From: Tridacna crocea | Taxonomy: Eukaryota; Mollusca; Bivalvia; Cardiida; Cardiidae | Direction of reading: 5' to 3' | DNA length: 64,000 nt | Assembly (NCBI GenBank): GCA_943736015.1 | Contig: OX031061.1 | Span: 15,695,290-15,759,289, forward strand | Part shown: piece by piece, positions 42,796-54,683 of the stretch | Layout: every line of letters begins with the position of its first letter | How positions within the stretch are numbered: the stretch's first letter is position 1 | Program-made: the position numbers and the translations under genes | The notes under the pieces: generated by a model | Seen by the model: the letters and a program-made list of their open reading frames with translations, nothing else | What the model was told of the DNA's origin: nothing | The model's database searches: none

Positions 42796-43052
42796 TGAGG
42801 AGTGGTTGAAACTTTTTAAAGGCATTTGTCCATCTTCTGTTTCCATCTTGTTGTAAGATATTCAATAAATTCTTGCTAAGCTGAACTAATTCTGTCTGAA
42901 TTTTAGTGCTTTAGAGTGGAGTGTTGTTTTAGCTCGACCAGCCAGAGACCATCATGCTAACGTCATGGACCTGTATTTGTTGTAGTTTGTTAGAGTATTA
43001 TTTTTAGCTCACCTGAGCACTTACAAAGTGCTCATGATGAGCTTTTGTGATC
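42796..43052 (+). repeat. duplicated flank, unit B
   Basis: It matches 39858-39879 + 41803-41959 + 42088-42180 without the elements that interrupt unit A. It ends in an AGCTCACCTGAGCACTTACA 5' end of the E-type family. Confidence 0.8.
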
Positions 43053-43281
43053 TTAACCCTTTCCCGAACAATCCCTGGTTTTCACGGGTCTGGAATAGTA
43101 GCCTTTTGAAAACATTGTGGGAAAAGGAGAAAATGCTGGTAACCAGCATTTTCTCCTTTTCCCACAATGTTTTCTACCCTATCATAGACAGAAATCATCT
43201 TTTCAGCAAGGGTTGAAATGTCGTCTGCAAATGCTTTCAATTTAGTCTAGTCCAAAAGTCTGTCGTTTGGGAAAGGGTTAA
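43053..43281 (+). mobile_element. TTAA hairpin MITE A30 (complete)
   Basis: It starts TTAACCCTTTCCCGAACAAT and ends GTTTGGGAAAGGGTTAA, full hairpin. It is inserted in unit B; unit A lacks it at the matching site near 42190. Confidence 0.88.
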
Positions 43282-43435
43282 TATGTCTGTCATGCGGTCG
43301 TCTTCATTTACCTTATGTGTAATCCAGAACCAACATTTTGAGTCAGATTCTCTTGAAACTTTGTCAGAATGTTTGTCTTGAAATCTCGGACAAGTTTAAA
43401 ATTGGGTAATATGTGTCAAAAGTAGGACATAGAGG

Positions 43436-43586
43436 ATAATCAACTGGTTGTTTTTGATATGAAAAATACCTCACGAGGATGCATTGTTAGGCTTTGAAAA
43501 AACGAGTGCGCAGCACGAGTTTTTTTAACGCCTTACGACGCGTCCCAGTGAGATATTTTTCATATCAAAAATAACCAGTTGATTAT
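43436..43586. mobile_element. palindromic MITE (ATAATCAACTGGTT ends), copy 1
   Basis: ATAATCAACTGGTTGTTTTT ... ATATGAAAAATACCTCAC is inverted at the right end. The centre is a second palindrome (ACGAGTGCGCAGCACGAGT). Copy 2 is at 50105-50255. It abuts the LINE open frame. Confidence 0.8.
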
Positions 43587-45216
43587 TCTATTAAGTTTTC
43601 GGGCAGGATATTCGACCACCGATAATATTTTTATTCTACAAAGTCTTGTTCAAAAATATCTAAGTAAACAGGGAGGGAGATTTTATGTACTGTATGTTGA
43701 TTTCTAAAAGGCATTCGATTCGGTAGTGCACCAAAATTTATTTAATTGTCTAAAAAATATTGGTGTTAGTAGCAAAATGTTAAAAATTTTATTATCCATT
43801 TACTCAAATATGCGTAGCTTTGTACGAGTTAATCAAACATTTACTGAATCATTTCCTTGTAACATCGGCACTAAACAAGGGGACGTAACCAGTACGATAC
43901 TTTTTACACTTTACATTAACGAGTTACTTACCTTCTTAAGAAATAAAAATCACAGAGGAATTTTCGTGACAGAAGATATTGAAGATGTAATTTGTATTCT
44001 CTTCGCGGATGATATTGCAAACTGTGCTGATACAGCAATAAATTTACAGTTACAACTTAATTCTATCTCCGAATTTTGTAGTCAGACGGGTTTGGCTGTA
44101 AATCAATCAAAAACGGAAATTATAGTCTTCAGAAATTCTGGGCCTCTTCGTAACTATGAACATTGGACTTACAATGGAGAAGCAGTAAATGTTGTTACAA
44201 TCTACAAATACTTGGGACTGATTTTCACCCCAACTCTATCATGGGGTAAAGCGAAACAGAAACTAGTAGCGCAAGCTAATAAATCGATTTTTGCAATAAA
44301 ATCTTATCAAAAGAAATTTGGACATTTTACTATCTCTGATCATTTCAAATTGTTCGATTCTATGGTAAAACCTATACTACTATACGGGGGAGACATTTGG
44401 GGCTTCGAATATACAAGTGAAATTGAAAAAGTTCAAATAAGATTTTGTAAAGATTTTTTAGGTGTAGGACCTTCAACGAACGATTCTGTTGCATTGGGAG
44501 AATGCGGTAGACTGCCACTATGTGTAGACTATTTTTTAAAATGTATAAAATACTGGTTAAAATTATTATATATGCCTCAATACAGATTACCAAGAAATTG
44601 TTATAAGATGCTAAAAGGTCTAGATGATACCGGTAGAAATAATTGGGCTTCAGCCATCAAACATTTATTATACTTACACGGATTTGGAAATGTATGGTTA
44701 GCACAAGAAGTGGGAAACATTGAAGTGTTTTTATCTATCTTTAAGCAGATAGTCATAGATTGTAGGAAACAAAATTGGGAGGAGGCTATAAATAGTTCGT
44801 CGCGATGTAGCACATATAAGTGTTTTAAAACAATGTTACACCCGGCCGAAAGATATTTAAGTTTAAATATTTCATATTCATTGAGAAGAAATTTGGCAAA
44901 ATTTCGATGTTCTAATCATAAATTCAAAATAGAAGTCGGAAGACATTTAGGGATCGAAAGAGAAAGAAGAATTTGTTCCTTTTGCTATAATAATCAGAAC
45001 CTATCTTATGTTGAAGACGAATACCATGCGTTCTTCCAATGCTTTCAATACAACAGTGAAAGAAAACGTTATCTCTATAATTGGTATAAAGGTAGAGGCA
45101 CCCTCGACAACTTCTACAGGTTAATGAAAACAACGGAAGAGTCCACTATTAGAAAAATCGCAATTTTTTTTTTTTTTGTCAGTGCCATAATGAAAGTGAA
45201 AGAGTCTCAAATTTAA
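43587..45216 (+). pseudogene. LINE reverse transcriptase (ORF2 C-terminal part)
   Basis: The frame enters at an RT block reading LSFRAGYSTTDNIFILQ, passes one in-frame TAA at 43705-43707 inside YVDF-stop-KAFDSV, and is then open for 496 codons. Catalytic LFADDIA lies about 90 residues on, preceded by CNIGTKQGDVTSTILFTLYI and followed by LAVNQSKTEIIVF and YKYLGLIF. The C-terminal domain ends with a CCHC-like cluster (CSFC ... EYHAFFQC) seen in many LINEs. It is 5'-truncated exactly at the palindromic MITE. Clade not assigned (I/Nimb or RTE-X type possible). With one stop in about 540 codons it is the youngest coding element here. Confidence 0.88.
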
Positions 45217-46652
45217 TGAATGTATGACGCTAAAATGGGCAAGTCATAAGCTTAACTCTTTACCAAACGACAAAATATTAGACAGGTCCAAATAGAAAAC
45301 TCCCGCAAACGACAAAATATTTCAAAAGTGATATTTGTTTCCAGCAGGGTAGAGAGCATTATGGATAAAGGAGAAAATGCTTGTTATCGCCATTTTCTCC
45401 TTTTCCCACAATGTTTTCAAAAGACTTCTATCTTAGGGTCGTAAAAAAACCAGGGATTGTTCGGTACTGGGTTAAATGGAAAGTCATTGTACATATCTAA
45501 CTTTATTCAATCATTTGAGATGAGTTCAAAGGACAATCCGAATTGTTTAAGTGTGAGTCTAAAAAAAAAAATATCTCTCTCTTCATATAACATGTATGTT
45601 AACTAAATATATAGATATTCTGCAATTATGTTTTTCGTATTTGAATACTAATCTACATCTAAACTGGTAGTCTACAATAAACTATCAAAAGTGTTACAAC
45701 TTGTCTTAGTGAAGCAAACAGTTTGGGCCGGAAGCCTTTACTTACATTCTCAATTAACTTTGATAAAATTGACCTTTAAGGATTCGGGTTGTTGGTAAAG
45801 GGTAAATCAGCATCGTCACTCTTATCTTCGACATGAATACCAAAAAATTATTTTTTTTACCTCACGAAAATACCAGCGAGTTTAAAGTTTTCTCGGTAAA
45901 TTATCATTGTGTTTAATCTTATACTATTTTCGTATTATATATACGTTTGATATTATTGTATATGAATTGTTGTTTCTGTGTCGGAGGCCTTTATTTACAA
46001 CATCCTATTGAACTTTGATAAACTTGGTCGTTAAAGCTCTGGGTTGTTTGGTAAAGGGTTAATCGACATTGTCAGTTAACATGTCACAGCTATCTTCGAT
46101 AGAAATGTCAAAAAAAAAAGATTGATTCTTTTTTTTCCCGTAACGCAAATACAGGCGAGTCTAAAAATTTTTTTTTCGAATTATTATTGTTGTGTCTATA
46201 ATCCAATACTATTTATCGTAGCATACAATTATAATTATGTTTGATGTTATACTAGTAGTTACCTGTCACAGATATTTTAGGAATGAATTTCCGTAAAGCA
46301 AATACTGGCAAGTCTATTATTTTTTCTTTTCTTCTCGGTAAACTATTTGTGTATGTGTATATATGTGTCTAACTCCTTTTTATTATTATGTACATGATGG
46401 ATATTCTATGGATTCAAATGAATTTCATTGTATCTCTGGGCTAAGGACCTTCATGTACCTCAAATAGGGATAGATAGATCCTGGTATAACTAACTATCAA
46501 ATATATAGGGATTGTTTTTGGTTAAAGATTTTACGAATTTCACCGATAAAACGACAACTCTAACAGTTAACTTTTGTAACGTTGTATTTTGTATGTTAGG
46601 CCGGTGGCCTCTATGTACATTGAGATTAAAATTGAATTGAATTGAATTGAAT
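45217..46652 (+). mobile_element. LINE 3' UTR with repeated units and (ATTGA)n tail
   Basis: After the ORF come diverged units of roughly 270 bp (GCCGGAAGCCTTTACTTACA at 45735, GTCGGAGGCCTTTATTTACA at 45985, GGCCGGTGGCCTCTATGTAC at 46600). It ends in about four ATTGA units (46631-46652), a typical LINE tail. A TTAA MITE sits near its start. Confidence 0.7.
45252..45475 (-). mobile_element. TTAA hairpin MITE A31, in LINE 3' UTR
   Basis: R end first (TTAACTCTTTACCAAACGAC), L end last (GATTGTTCGGTACTGGGTTAA). Hairpin with mismatches. It inserted 36 bp after the LINE stop. Confidence 0.85.
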
Positions 46653-46654
46653 AT

Positions 46655-46852
46655 TTATTATATACCTTATTAACATCATTATTTGTAATTTGCGTTTGAA
46701 AGTCGAAAAAAATATAGTCGAAAAAAAAAGGAGTTCCCAAATTACGTCAGGAAGTGAAGTGAAAGTTGATAACGTCACTAGTGATGATATCAAAATTTAT
46801 TACACTGGGAAATTTCAGGATTTCACTGCTAGGTATATAATAAACTGGCTTA
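46655..46852 (+). repeat. inverted-repeat arm (partner at 49808-50098)
   Basis: TACCTTATTAACATCATTAT, TTTGAAAGTCGAAAA, GTCAGGAAGTGAAGTGAAAG and ATCAAAATTTATTACACTGG all recur in reverse complement at 49808-50098. Confidence 0.75.
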
Positions 46853-47269
46853 TTCTTAGATAAAACCTTGTGTGCGGTGTAGAGGCCACATTTTTATCGG
46901 TCAGATTGTATATTTAGTTTGTTTATCCAAACATCTTGGACCAGTTCTTACAAAAATGATCCTCTCATGGTCCTCTTCATATTCTTTTTAAAAAAAAACA
47001 ATGATTTCCATAAAAACTCCAGTATTCGCCTAAACTTGCTTAACTGGATTATGGTTGTAGTCTTATTTGACCGTAAAAAAAAAACAAATAATACTTGTTT
47101 ATGGAAGTCACTTCTTACAATGCACACTTCTTTATTCTATTATTATATGCTATACCACATTATCATTATTATTATTATTTATTTATTTTATTGTTTATCG
47201 TTTAGAAGTTTCTTAATTTCTGTACAGTGCAAGTTTGCTCCAAAGTGGCCCAGTGGTTTAGGAGGAGTT

Positions 47270-47351
47270 GATGTTTAAAGAATTGTTGACGACGGATACC
47301 GCTTGATCCTAAAGGCTCCCCTTGAGCACGTTGTGCTCAGGTGAGCTAAAA
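47270..47351 (-). mobile_element. AGCTCACC element E3, 5' terminal fragment
   Basis: On the minus strand it reads AGCTCACCTGAGCACAACGT through GTCGTCAACAATTCTTTAAA, only the first 80 bp of the family. Opposite orientation to E4. Confidence 0.75.
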
Positions 47352-47805
47352 AGGAAACAAAAAAGAAGAAAAGAAAGAATAAGACTCATACAACCAAACT
47401 GATTAAAAAAAGAGCCAATGTACAGCCAAATTCCAATCCGAAAGAGGCGTTTGCAATTAAAAGACAAAAATGCAAAGGCCCCTTCGTTGTCCAAACAGGG
47501 ATGCACACTGTGCAAACAAAACATCATGAAAGTACATACATGTATAAACAAAAAGAAAAGGGATATTTAAAAAAATAGTGATGATATGTAACAAATTAGA
47601 AAAGGAAAACTCGGCAAATGAATTACATAATCTTTGCACGAAAACGAAAAACAAGGAAGTTTTGACAAGGGACGAAACTATGACCATGAATGAATGAAAA
47701 AATAAACAAGTCAGCGAGTGAGTGAGTGAATGAGGGAGTGACTAGCTGACTGACTGAGTCCCTATATGAAAGGATAGTCGGGTGTATGGCTGCTGCACTT
47801 TTTTT

Positions 47806-49013
47806 AGCTAACCTGAGCACAACATGCTCAAGGGGAGCTTTTAGGACCACCCGGTGTCCGTCGTGCGTCGTCCATCGTGCGTAAACAATTCTTTAAACAT
47901 CAACTCCTCCTAAACCGCATGGATAATTTTGACCAAACTTGAAATGTTCCTTGGGAGGTCCTCCTTAAAAGTTGTTCACATAATTTTGATTCCATCAAAA
48001 ACTCTGTTTGCTATGGCAACCAAATGGAATTTTCAAAGAAGTCCTTTAAAAATCTTCTTCTCCGAAACCGCTGGCCAGATTTTAAAATAATTTCGCAGAG
48101 ATGTTCCTTGGGTGACCCTTTTCGAGAAGTCTTCGTGAAATTTTGATCCGTCAAGAAACATGGCTCTGGAGAATAGGGGCTACTTGCACTATACAGGAAA
48201 TGAAGAAATTCTTGAAAAATCTTCTTCCCTGAAACCACCGGTCAGATTTCGAAATAATATCTCATGAATGTTCTGTGGGAGACCCTTTGCAAAATTGTTC
48301 GTGAAATGTTGATCCGTCAAGAAACATGGCTCTGATGAATTGGGGCTACTTGCACTTTATTCGATTAAGAAATTCTTAAAAATTCTTCTTCTCTCGAATG
48401 GCTGGTCAGATTCTAAAATAAATTCACAGAGATGTTCCTTGGATGACCTTTTTTTAAAAACGGTCGCGAAATTTTGATCCGTCTGGAAACATGGCTCTGG
48501 TGAGTTGGGGCTACTTGCACTAGTGTATGGAAATGAAGAGATTCTTAAAAATTCTTCTTCTCTGCAACCCCAGGCCAGATTTTAAAATAATTTCACAGGA
48601 ATGTTCCTTGGATGACCCTTTCCAAACCGTGATCTCGAAATTTTGATCCGTCAAGAAACATGGCTCTGGTGAATGAGGCTACTTGCACTATAAGGACGTG
48701 AAGAATTTCTTGAAAATTCTTTTCTAAAATGGCTGGTCAGATTTTAAAATAATTTTACAGAAATTAAATAAACATTTCCAAACCTTATTCGCGAAATTTT
48801 GATCCGTCAAGAAACATGGCTGTTGTGAATGGGGGCTACTTGCACTACATGGAAAATATGAAATTCTTAAAATTTCTTCTTTTCTGAACTGCTGGTCAGG
48901 TTTTGAAATGACTTTTACTGGTGACCTTTAGAAGATTGTTTGGCAAAATAATGATTTGTTTCCAATGTTTCAGTACCTCAAAAAAAAATAGGCTATAGTC
49001 CTCTCAAAGATTC
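47806..49013 (+). mobile_element. AGCTCACC element E4, 3' end missing
   Basis: It begins AGCTAACCTGAGCACAACAT and contains about six ~165-bp units. It stops after AAAATAGGCTATAGTCCTCT without the terminal GGGCC hairpin. Confidence 0.8.
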
Positions 49014-49367
49014 ATCAAAGTTCATAACTTTGCTGAATCAAGAAGATATATTGTATTGTATGTAGCCCCCGAATTTTGCACGTTTAGTGAATATCCTTGG
49101 AGTAGATTAGGTCAAGCATATCTAAATTTCTTACCGGAAATTCATCATCAGCAGAAACAATAGGAATGAAGGGATATTTTTTCTAGAATTTCATGAAGGG
49201 AAACAGTCATAAGAACACGATAAGTAGTCTTTCTGCTATATTGTACATGTGTTTATTGTGGTTGTTTGGGAGCCCCTAGCAACAGTAACTAAGAGGATCG
49301 GGTTATCTTATAACTGCAGATCCATGTCTACCTTTTATGTGTTAATCCTAATCCTGCTAAACATAAG

Positions 49368-49596
49368 ATAACCCTTTACCAAACGACAGAATTTTAGACT
49401 TGTCCAAATTGAAAGCATTTGCGGACGACAAAACTAATGTGACTAAAGAACTGAAATTTGTTTTTGATAGGGTAGAAAACATTGTTGGAAAGGGAGAAAA
49501 TAATGGTTACCAGCATTTTCTCCTCTTTCCACAATGTTTTCAAAAGGTTTCTTTCACATGGGTGTTTAAAATCTGGATTGTGTGGTAAAGGGTTAA
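49368..49596 (-). mobile_element. TTAA hairpin MITE A32
   Basis: R end first (AACCCTTTACCAAACGACAG), L end last (GTGTGGTAAAGGGTTAA), full hairpin. Confidence 0.88.
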
Positions 49597-49807
49597 ATGA
49601 AACTCCCAAGTCGGTGGTAAAATCTCAAATGTTGCTACATGTATTTCAAAAGTTTTTAAGAGGACAAGTACCCATATAGCCTTTTCGGACATTGTACATC
49701 CAAGATCAAAATGCACGTTCTGTACTACCTGATCGTCATCTACACTGTCTACAAAAAAGTATTTTAGTCAGGCTAAGCAGCCTCAGGGTTAAGAAAAAAG
49801 ATGATTA

Positions 49808-50098
49808 TATACCTAACAGTGAAATCCTGAAATTCCCCAGTGTAATAAATTTTGATATCACTAGTGACGATATCAACTTTCACTTTCGCTTCCTGCCATA
49901 ATTTTTTTCCATTAAGCACTTATAGATAGTGTTAATTGTAAGTTCTATATTTTCAACCAGTAGTCTTGTTTTGTTCTTTTAAATTATGTATTCATCCGCA
50001 CTTTGTCCCTGATTTCTTCTCTCAGTCCAGAGTAACGTTATTGATTTTGACTTTCAAATGAAAAATTAAAAATAATAATGGTAATAAGGTGTATAATA
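49808..50098 (-). repeat. inverted-repeat arm (partner at 46655-46852)
   Basis: Reverse complement of the left arm, with about 135 bp of extra sequence near 49900-50040. Confidence 0.75.
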
Positions 50099-50104
50099 AA
50101 TGGA

Positions 50105-50255
50105 ATAATCAAATGGTTATTTTTTATATGAAAAATATCTCATTCGGATGCGTCGTAAGGCGTTAAAAAAACTCCTGTTGCGCACCCGTTTTTTCAACGC
50201 CTAACAACACACCCTTGTGAGGTATTTTTCATATGAAAAATAACCAGTTGATTAT
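50105..50255. mobile_element. palindromic MITE (ATAATCAACTGGTT ends), copy 2
   Basis: Same ends and centre as 43436-43586 (GAAAAATATCTCAT ... GTTGCGCACCCGT ... AACCAGTTGATTAT). Confidence 0.8.
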
Positions 50256-50780
50256 TCTCTCTCTCTTGAACAATTTCCATAATTTGGTGAATTTGCAAAA
50301 AAAAAATGAAATTGATCTGTATAGCAATCATTCACTTAAATTATCCAAAACAGTATTCCAACTCCATTAACATTTAATCTCGTCAGGTAACCACACAATA
50401 GGAAAACTATTTGCCCATATAAATATAAACACTGAACAGGAAAAACCTAAGAGATCATTACAACTGGGGGCGTTGAATCTGTGTGTAAAACGACACCCTT
50501 TTAATGTTTCAGAGGAAAAACTCTATGATAATGAACATGCACATATGGAGGGATTTAATATCCGATTTAAAAGTTTACACTAGTAATCTGAGAGGTAAAT
50601 TATTGAAATAGAGAAATGTTTTTAGCAGTAATATGAATCAAAGTGCTGTCAGCACTGTAATCGGTCGACACAGAATAAATATGTACAATCGTTTGAAATC
50701 AGAAATCAAATGGCATTTGTCAGTATGGGATGAAGGAGTGGTCTCCCGTAACAATTTATAATATGAAAAAAGGCAAAGCC
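50256..50780. other. unannotated stretch
   Basis: No recognised gene. It could be a decayed element flanking the palindromic MITE, but no motif supports this. Confidence 0.25.
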
Positions 50781-51011
50781 TGAACTCTTTACCACACGAG
50801 AAAATTTTAGACTGGTCCAAATTGAAAGGATTTGCAGACGACAAAATAAAGATTACTGAAAACTTGACATTTGTTCTGGGAAGGATAGAAAACACTGTGG
50901 GAAAAGGAGAAAATGCTGGTTACCAGCATTTTCTCCTTTTCCCACAGTGTTTTCAAAAGGCTTTTTTCTCAGGGGCGTCAAAAGTAGGGATTGAGTGGTA
51001 ATGGGTTTTAA
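50781..51011 (-). mobile_element. TTAA hairpin MITE A33
   Basis: R end first (AACTCTTTACCACACGAG), L end last (GATTGAGTGGTAATGGG), perfect hairpin. The left TTAA is mutated to TGAA. Confidence 0.88.
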
Positions 51012-52151
51012 TACGATCGACTTGAATGATTTGTGGAACAAATATTTAAAAATTCAAATGACAAGCTAGATTCTAGATCTTTAAATCAAAGAGTTTTGAG
51101 TTCGAAATCCGGCTTCGTTAAAACCAATTTTAAGGTTGTTAAAAGTAGAAAAGCTTGCGCCTTTTGTACACATGTGAATAAAGGGCGAGCGGTCTGGGAT
51201 TTCCTTGACAAAATTAAGATAGTTCTTCTACAACTTTGGTCATTTATATCCAGACAAAAAGAGTGAATATTGGTTCACGTAATTTTAAAAAAAAACATTT
51301 TACAGGGACATTTCCTCACTGCATGTAGATCTAGATCCAGGAGAGAGAGGAACACCGAAAAGACAGAAAGAAGAAATTCACGGTCACATTTTCACAGTGC
51401 ATGTAAAAACCCCTTTACTTTTCTGTAGATCTATATACGTGTCGTTCCATGGAAAGCTTCTGTCTTTCTGCAATACCACAAGTGGCTTTGATCGCCAGGG
51501 AATCATGTGACTGCCACATTTTCTAGGGTTTGGTTGGTGATTAAGGTCGACTGGATTGTTCTAACCGCTACCCGAGCGCTACATCATGATCTTTCCATCT
51601 TTGGAGAATTATGATTTTTTCTGACTGATTTTTCGACATTATTTTACTTGAAGATCTGGCGGCATGTTTGTCCTTGAGTTCCTATAAATTGAATGCATAG
51701 ATTGCCACACACAGATTGTTTGTACATAGCTTTCCTTTTTCATCTTATCTGCTTTCCTACACGTCCATCGTTGAAACAGTGATCAGTGTAGAGAGAGGAA
51801 TGGCTGTCGTAATGACTATAGATTTAAAATGTATCACCAATCTTAGGATAGAAATTCGCTGAATTAACGGATAGATATCCAACTTATGGTAAAAAAAAAA
51901 AACTCTAACTGAGGGATGTCAGATATTATGCAGTGCAACCCGTACTTTGATACGCAAAATTGATGTTACAAAATTGGTCTTCCTGGGAAGACTGCAAATG
52001 GCTGAATCATTAAATGTCTAAACCTGAATAGGCCTTAGTTTCATTGTCCCTGTAGATCTTACAGTAGTTGACTTTAGTAAGTCTTAATTGACCTTATTTA
52101 ATCGTAGTGTGTTAAATACGTTCAAAGACGACCAACTCACCTTACACTACG
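51012..52151. other. unannotated stretch
   Basis: No gene or repeat recognised. The open frame at 51033-51266 (+) has no known motif. Confidence 0.25.
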
Positions 52152-53288
52152 GTCACAATGTGAAACTGTCGCCTGCCGATTTTTAGACATCGGTGGATTC
52201 TTAAAGTTACATGCCGCCGGCCGATTTTTTTACAAATGGGTGCAAGTGGTTATAAAAAAACTGCCAGTAAAAAGGCCGCCTGACAGGCTCCGAGCGGTGT
52301 CAGGCAGTTTTTTAAGTTCGAGGGGTGTCGGACGTCATCAGGGTGTCGACTGGTGGCAGTTAGGCGACAGGCCGGCAGCCGCGTCAAATTTTACCTGCCA
52401 CCGCCCGGCGACCTGGCGGATACTGGCCATTTACAACTGACACCTGCCGGCGATGGGGCGTTCGAACTGCCACCGGCAGGCGCCTGCCCGATAATCTGAC
52501 GGCGGCAGGCTGGGTACGGGGAATATATAAACCTAGATTGCTCTCGTATCGGTATTAAGTGTTCATTAAAACCACAAGATAAATAGATATAATTTTTAAC
52601 ATTTTTTTCCTTTCATAACTTCACCCCTAAAGCCAGCGGCAAGGGACAGGAAAAGGCGCCAGCACCAAAGCGCAAGATACCAGAGCCCAAGCCCAAGCAA
52701 TACGCAAGTTTCTGAGTCGCTCTGGTGCTGTTAGAATCGCCATGATGACTATTTTGTATTGTAAATAGCCTCGGATTTATATTAAGGGGCCCTGGAGTCT
52801 GCACTTGGCAGATCGCCGTCCTGCTACCTACCAACACAGACAGCTGCCTCCCAGCTGCTTTTCAATCTCCGCCCTGCCGCTAGCAGACATTTTGACATCT
52901 TACGGAGGCATGTCTGTAGCATAACGGCAGCAGGCCGGATGCTGGGGAGTGGCACATAGTTCCTACCGATCGCCGGCCGAAGACTGAAGGCACTCGAACC
53001 CCATGACGACCGAGTAAAAATCGCGCTGCAGCCCGTCTGCCGCTTGATAGCCACCGTGCGACTATGAAATGCGCCCGGCCGGCGCCCTGACGACAGACAC
53101 AATTGGAAAAAATCTGCTGGTGGCAGACAGAATTTTATCTTTTTCTTAAAATTTCAGCGGCGTCTAAAATGCCACCTGGCGCCTGCCGATTGTGCCTGCC
53201 TCTGAACTGCCACCGAGGTGCCACCAGCCGAAATGAGTGAAAACTGGCAGCTTCCGCGCCGGCGGGCGGCATTTAGTGCTTTGTGATC
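52152..53288. mobile_element. GC-rich inverted-repeat element with CTGCC/GGCAG motifs
   Basis: The ends GTCACAATGTGAAACTGTCG and its rough complement (GGCGGCATTTAGTGCTTTGT, then GATC) are inverted. The interior is far more GC-rich than its surroundings, with CTGCCACCGG-like blocks in both orientations (52150-52520 and 52830-53280). The middle (52520-52830) is not repetitive and contains a TATATAAACC box and a short K/P-rich frame (KRKIPEPKPKQ). No transposase seen. Confidence 0.6.
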
Positions 53289-53316
53289 GTACTATTAGTT
53301 GCGCGTACTTAGAACT

Positions 53317-53757
53317 TATTACATTCTGTTACTAATAATAGTAACATTTTTCACTGAAAATGGTGTGATATCAGTGTCACGAGACGGTAGATATGACGGG
53401 GCAACGGGCTGATATCTGATATCCTGCCCGTTGATAAGATATTTGTTCTAAATCTATAGCAACAGAACACTCGCTCGTTAACTAACGTTCTCAAAACATC
53501 CATCGCTAGCGGACAAATCTTCAAAACTACAAGCAACGTTGAATCGTTAAACCAACAATGACGTGATAAATAGAGAAAAGATTGTTGTGTTCTTGGATTG
53601 GGAAACTTATCAGGCAATGTGTAGTGTCTATAGGCTATAGTAGTCGTACGATTTTTATCCATTGAGCCTTGTGAACCGAGCTTGATTAAGTTTCATAATT
53701 CGAAGCACAAACCATCTTTTAATCCTGTTTCTCAGTTTTGATACGTATCACCAAGGG
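53317..53757 (+). repeat. dispersed duplication, copy 1
   Basis: It matches 60075-60545 closely (GATATCAGTGTCACG, GGGGCAACGGGCTGATATCT, CTAGCGGACAAATCTTCAAA). It lacks a 32-bp block present in copy 2 (about 60262-60293). Confidence 0.85.
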
Positions 53758-53845
53758 TAACAACCTACGTCACAGGAAGTGATATCGGACCTGGGCATCC
53801 AAGGGTAACAACCTACGTCACAGAAAGTGATATCGGACCTGGGCA
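53751..53845 (+). repeat. 50-bp tandem duplication
   Basis: CCAAGGGTAACAACCTACGT ... GATATCGGACCTGGGCAT occurs twice in a row. Confidence 0.9.
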
Positions 53846-53870
53846 TTTTCATAACTTATGTCCGCCATAT

Positions 53871-54168
53871 TGAAAAGTAAGTACGATAGGAAGATAGAAT
53901 GCGGCTAGCTTGGGTGGATACAAACGGACTACAAAGACTCTCATGTATTTATCAAAGACATTAGATGAATACATTACATAAGGTATTCTGATGTTTTAGA
54001 CAGGAAGCAGATGTCTATTGAAAAGTAAGTACGATATGAAGATAGAATGAGGCTAGCTAGGGTGGATACAAACGGACTACAAAGACTCTCATGTATTTAT
54101 CAAAGACATTAGATGAATACATTTAATACGGTATTCTGATGTTTTAGACAGGAAGCAGATGTCTATAT
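53871..54168 (+). repeat. 149-bp tandem duplication
   Basis: TTGAAAAGTAAGTACGATAG ... GACAGGAAGCAGATGTCTAT occurs twice in tandem with few differences. Confidence 0.9.
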
Positions 54169-54683
54169 TTCTACGGAAAATGGGCAAATTGAGTCCCTTC
54201 GATAAAAACGCATATATTTATTTTACTATTAAAAATATCAAAGTGAAATTTGCGTTATCTGCATCTTTATTTTATTCTGCGTAAGTCAGTATAAGAGTTA
54301 TACAGGTTTGTTTTCATTTCTTTGTATTTTTTTCATCCTAGAATGTTGCCACCCGGTATATTTTGCCTTGTCCCATACCTTTGTTATCCCCAAGAAGATA
54401 ACTTTTTTTACAACACTAAAAACACTTACAAGTAAAATGGTTACATAATTGCAATTTACATGCAACCTAGATTGAATAAAGATCTTTTCCATAAGTACAT
54501 TCTTAACTTGTTCAAAAATATTGGCGTTCGAAGAATGTCCATGCGGTTTAAGTTCACTACCGTCACAGTCATGTATTTCGTTTATGAATTGGGTGTGACT
54601 TACATTTTGGCGAATCACATGGTATGTAATAACGTTATTTTTATCGAGTTTTCAAGGCGGGAAGTTTAAAATGAAGATGCAGC

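Noticed and set aside
43726..45216. 496-codon open frame as a host protein gene
   Set aside because: RT motifs (FADD, KAFDSV) and the LINE tail show it is the end of a LINE ORF2; the true frame extends upstream through a stop.
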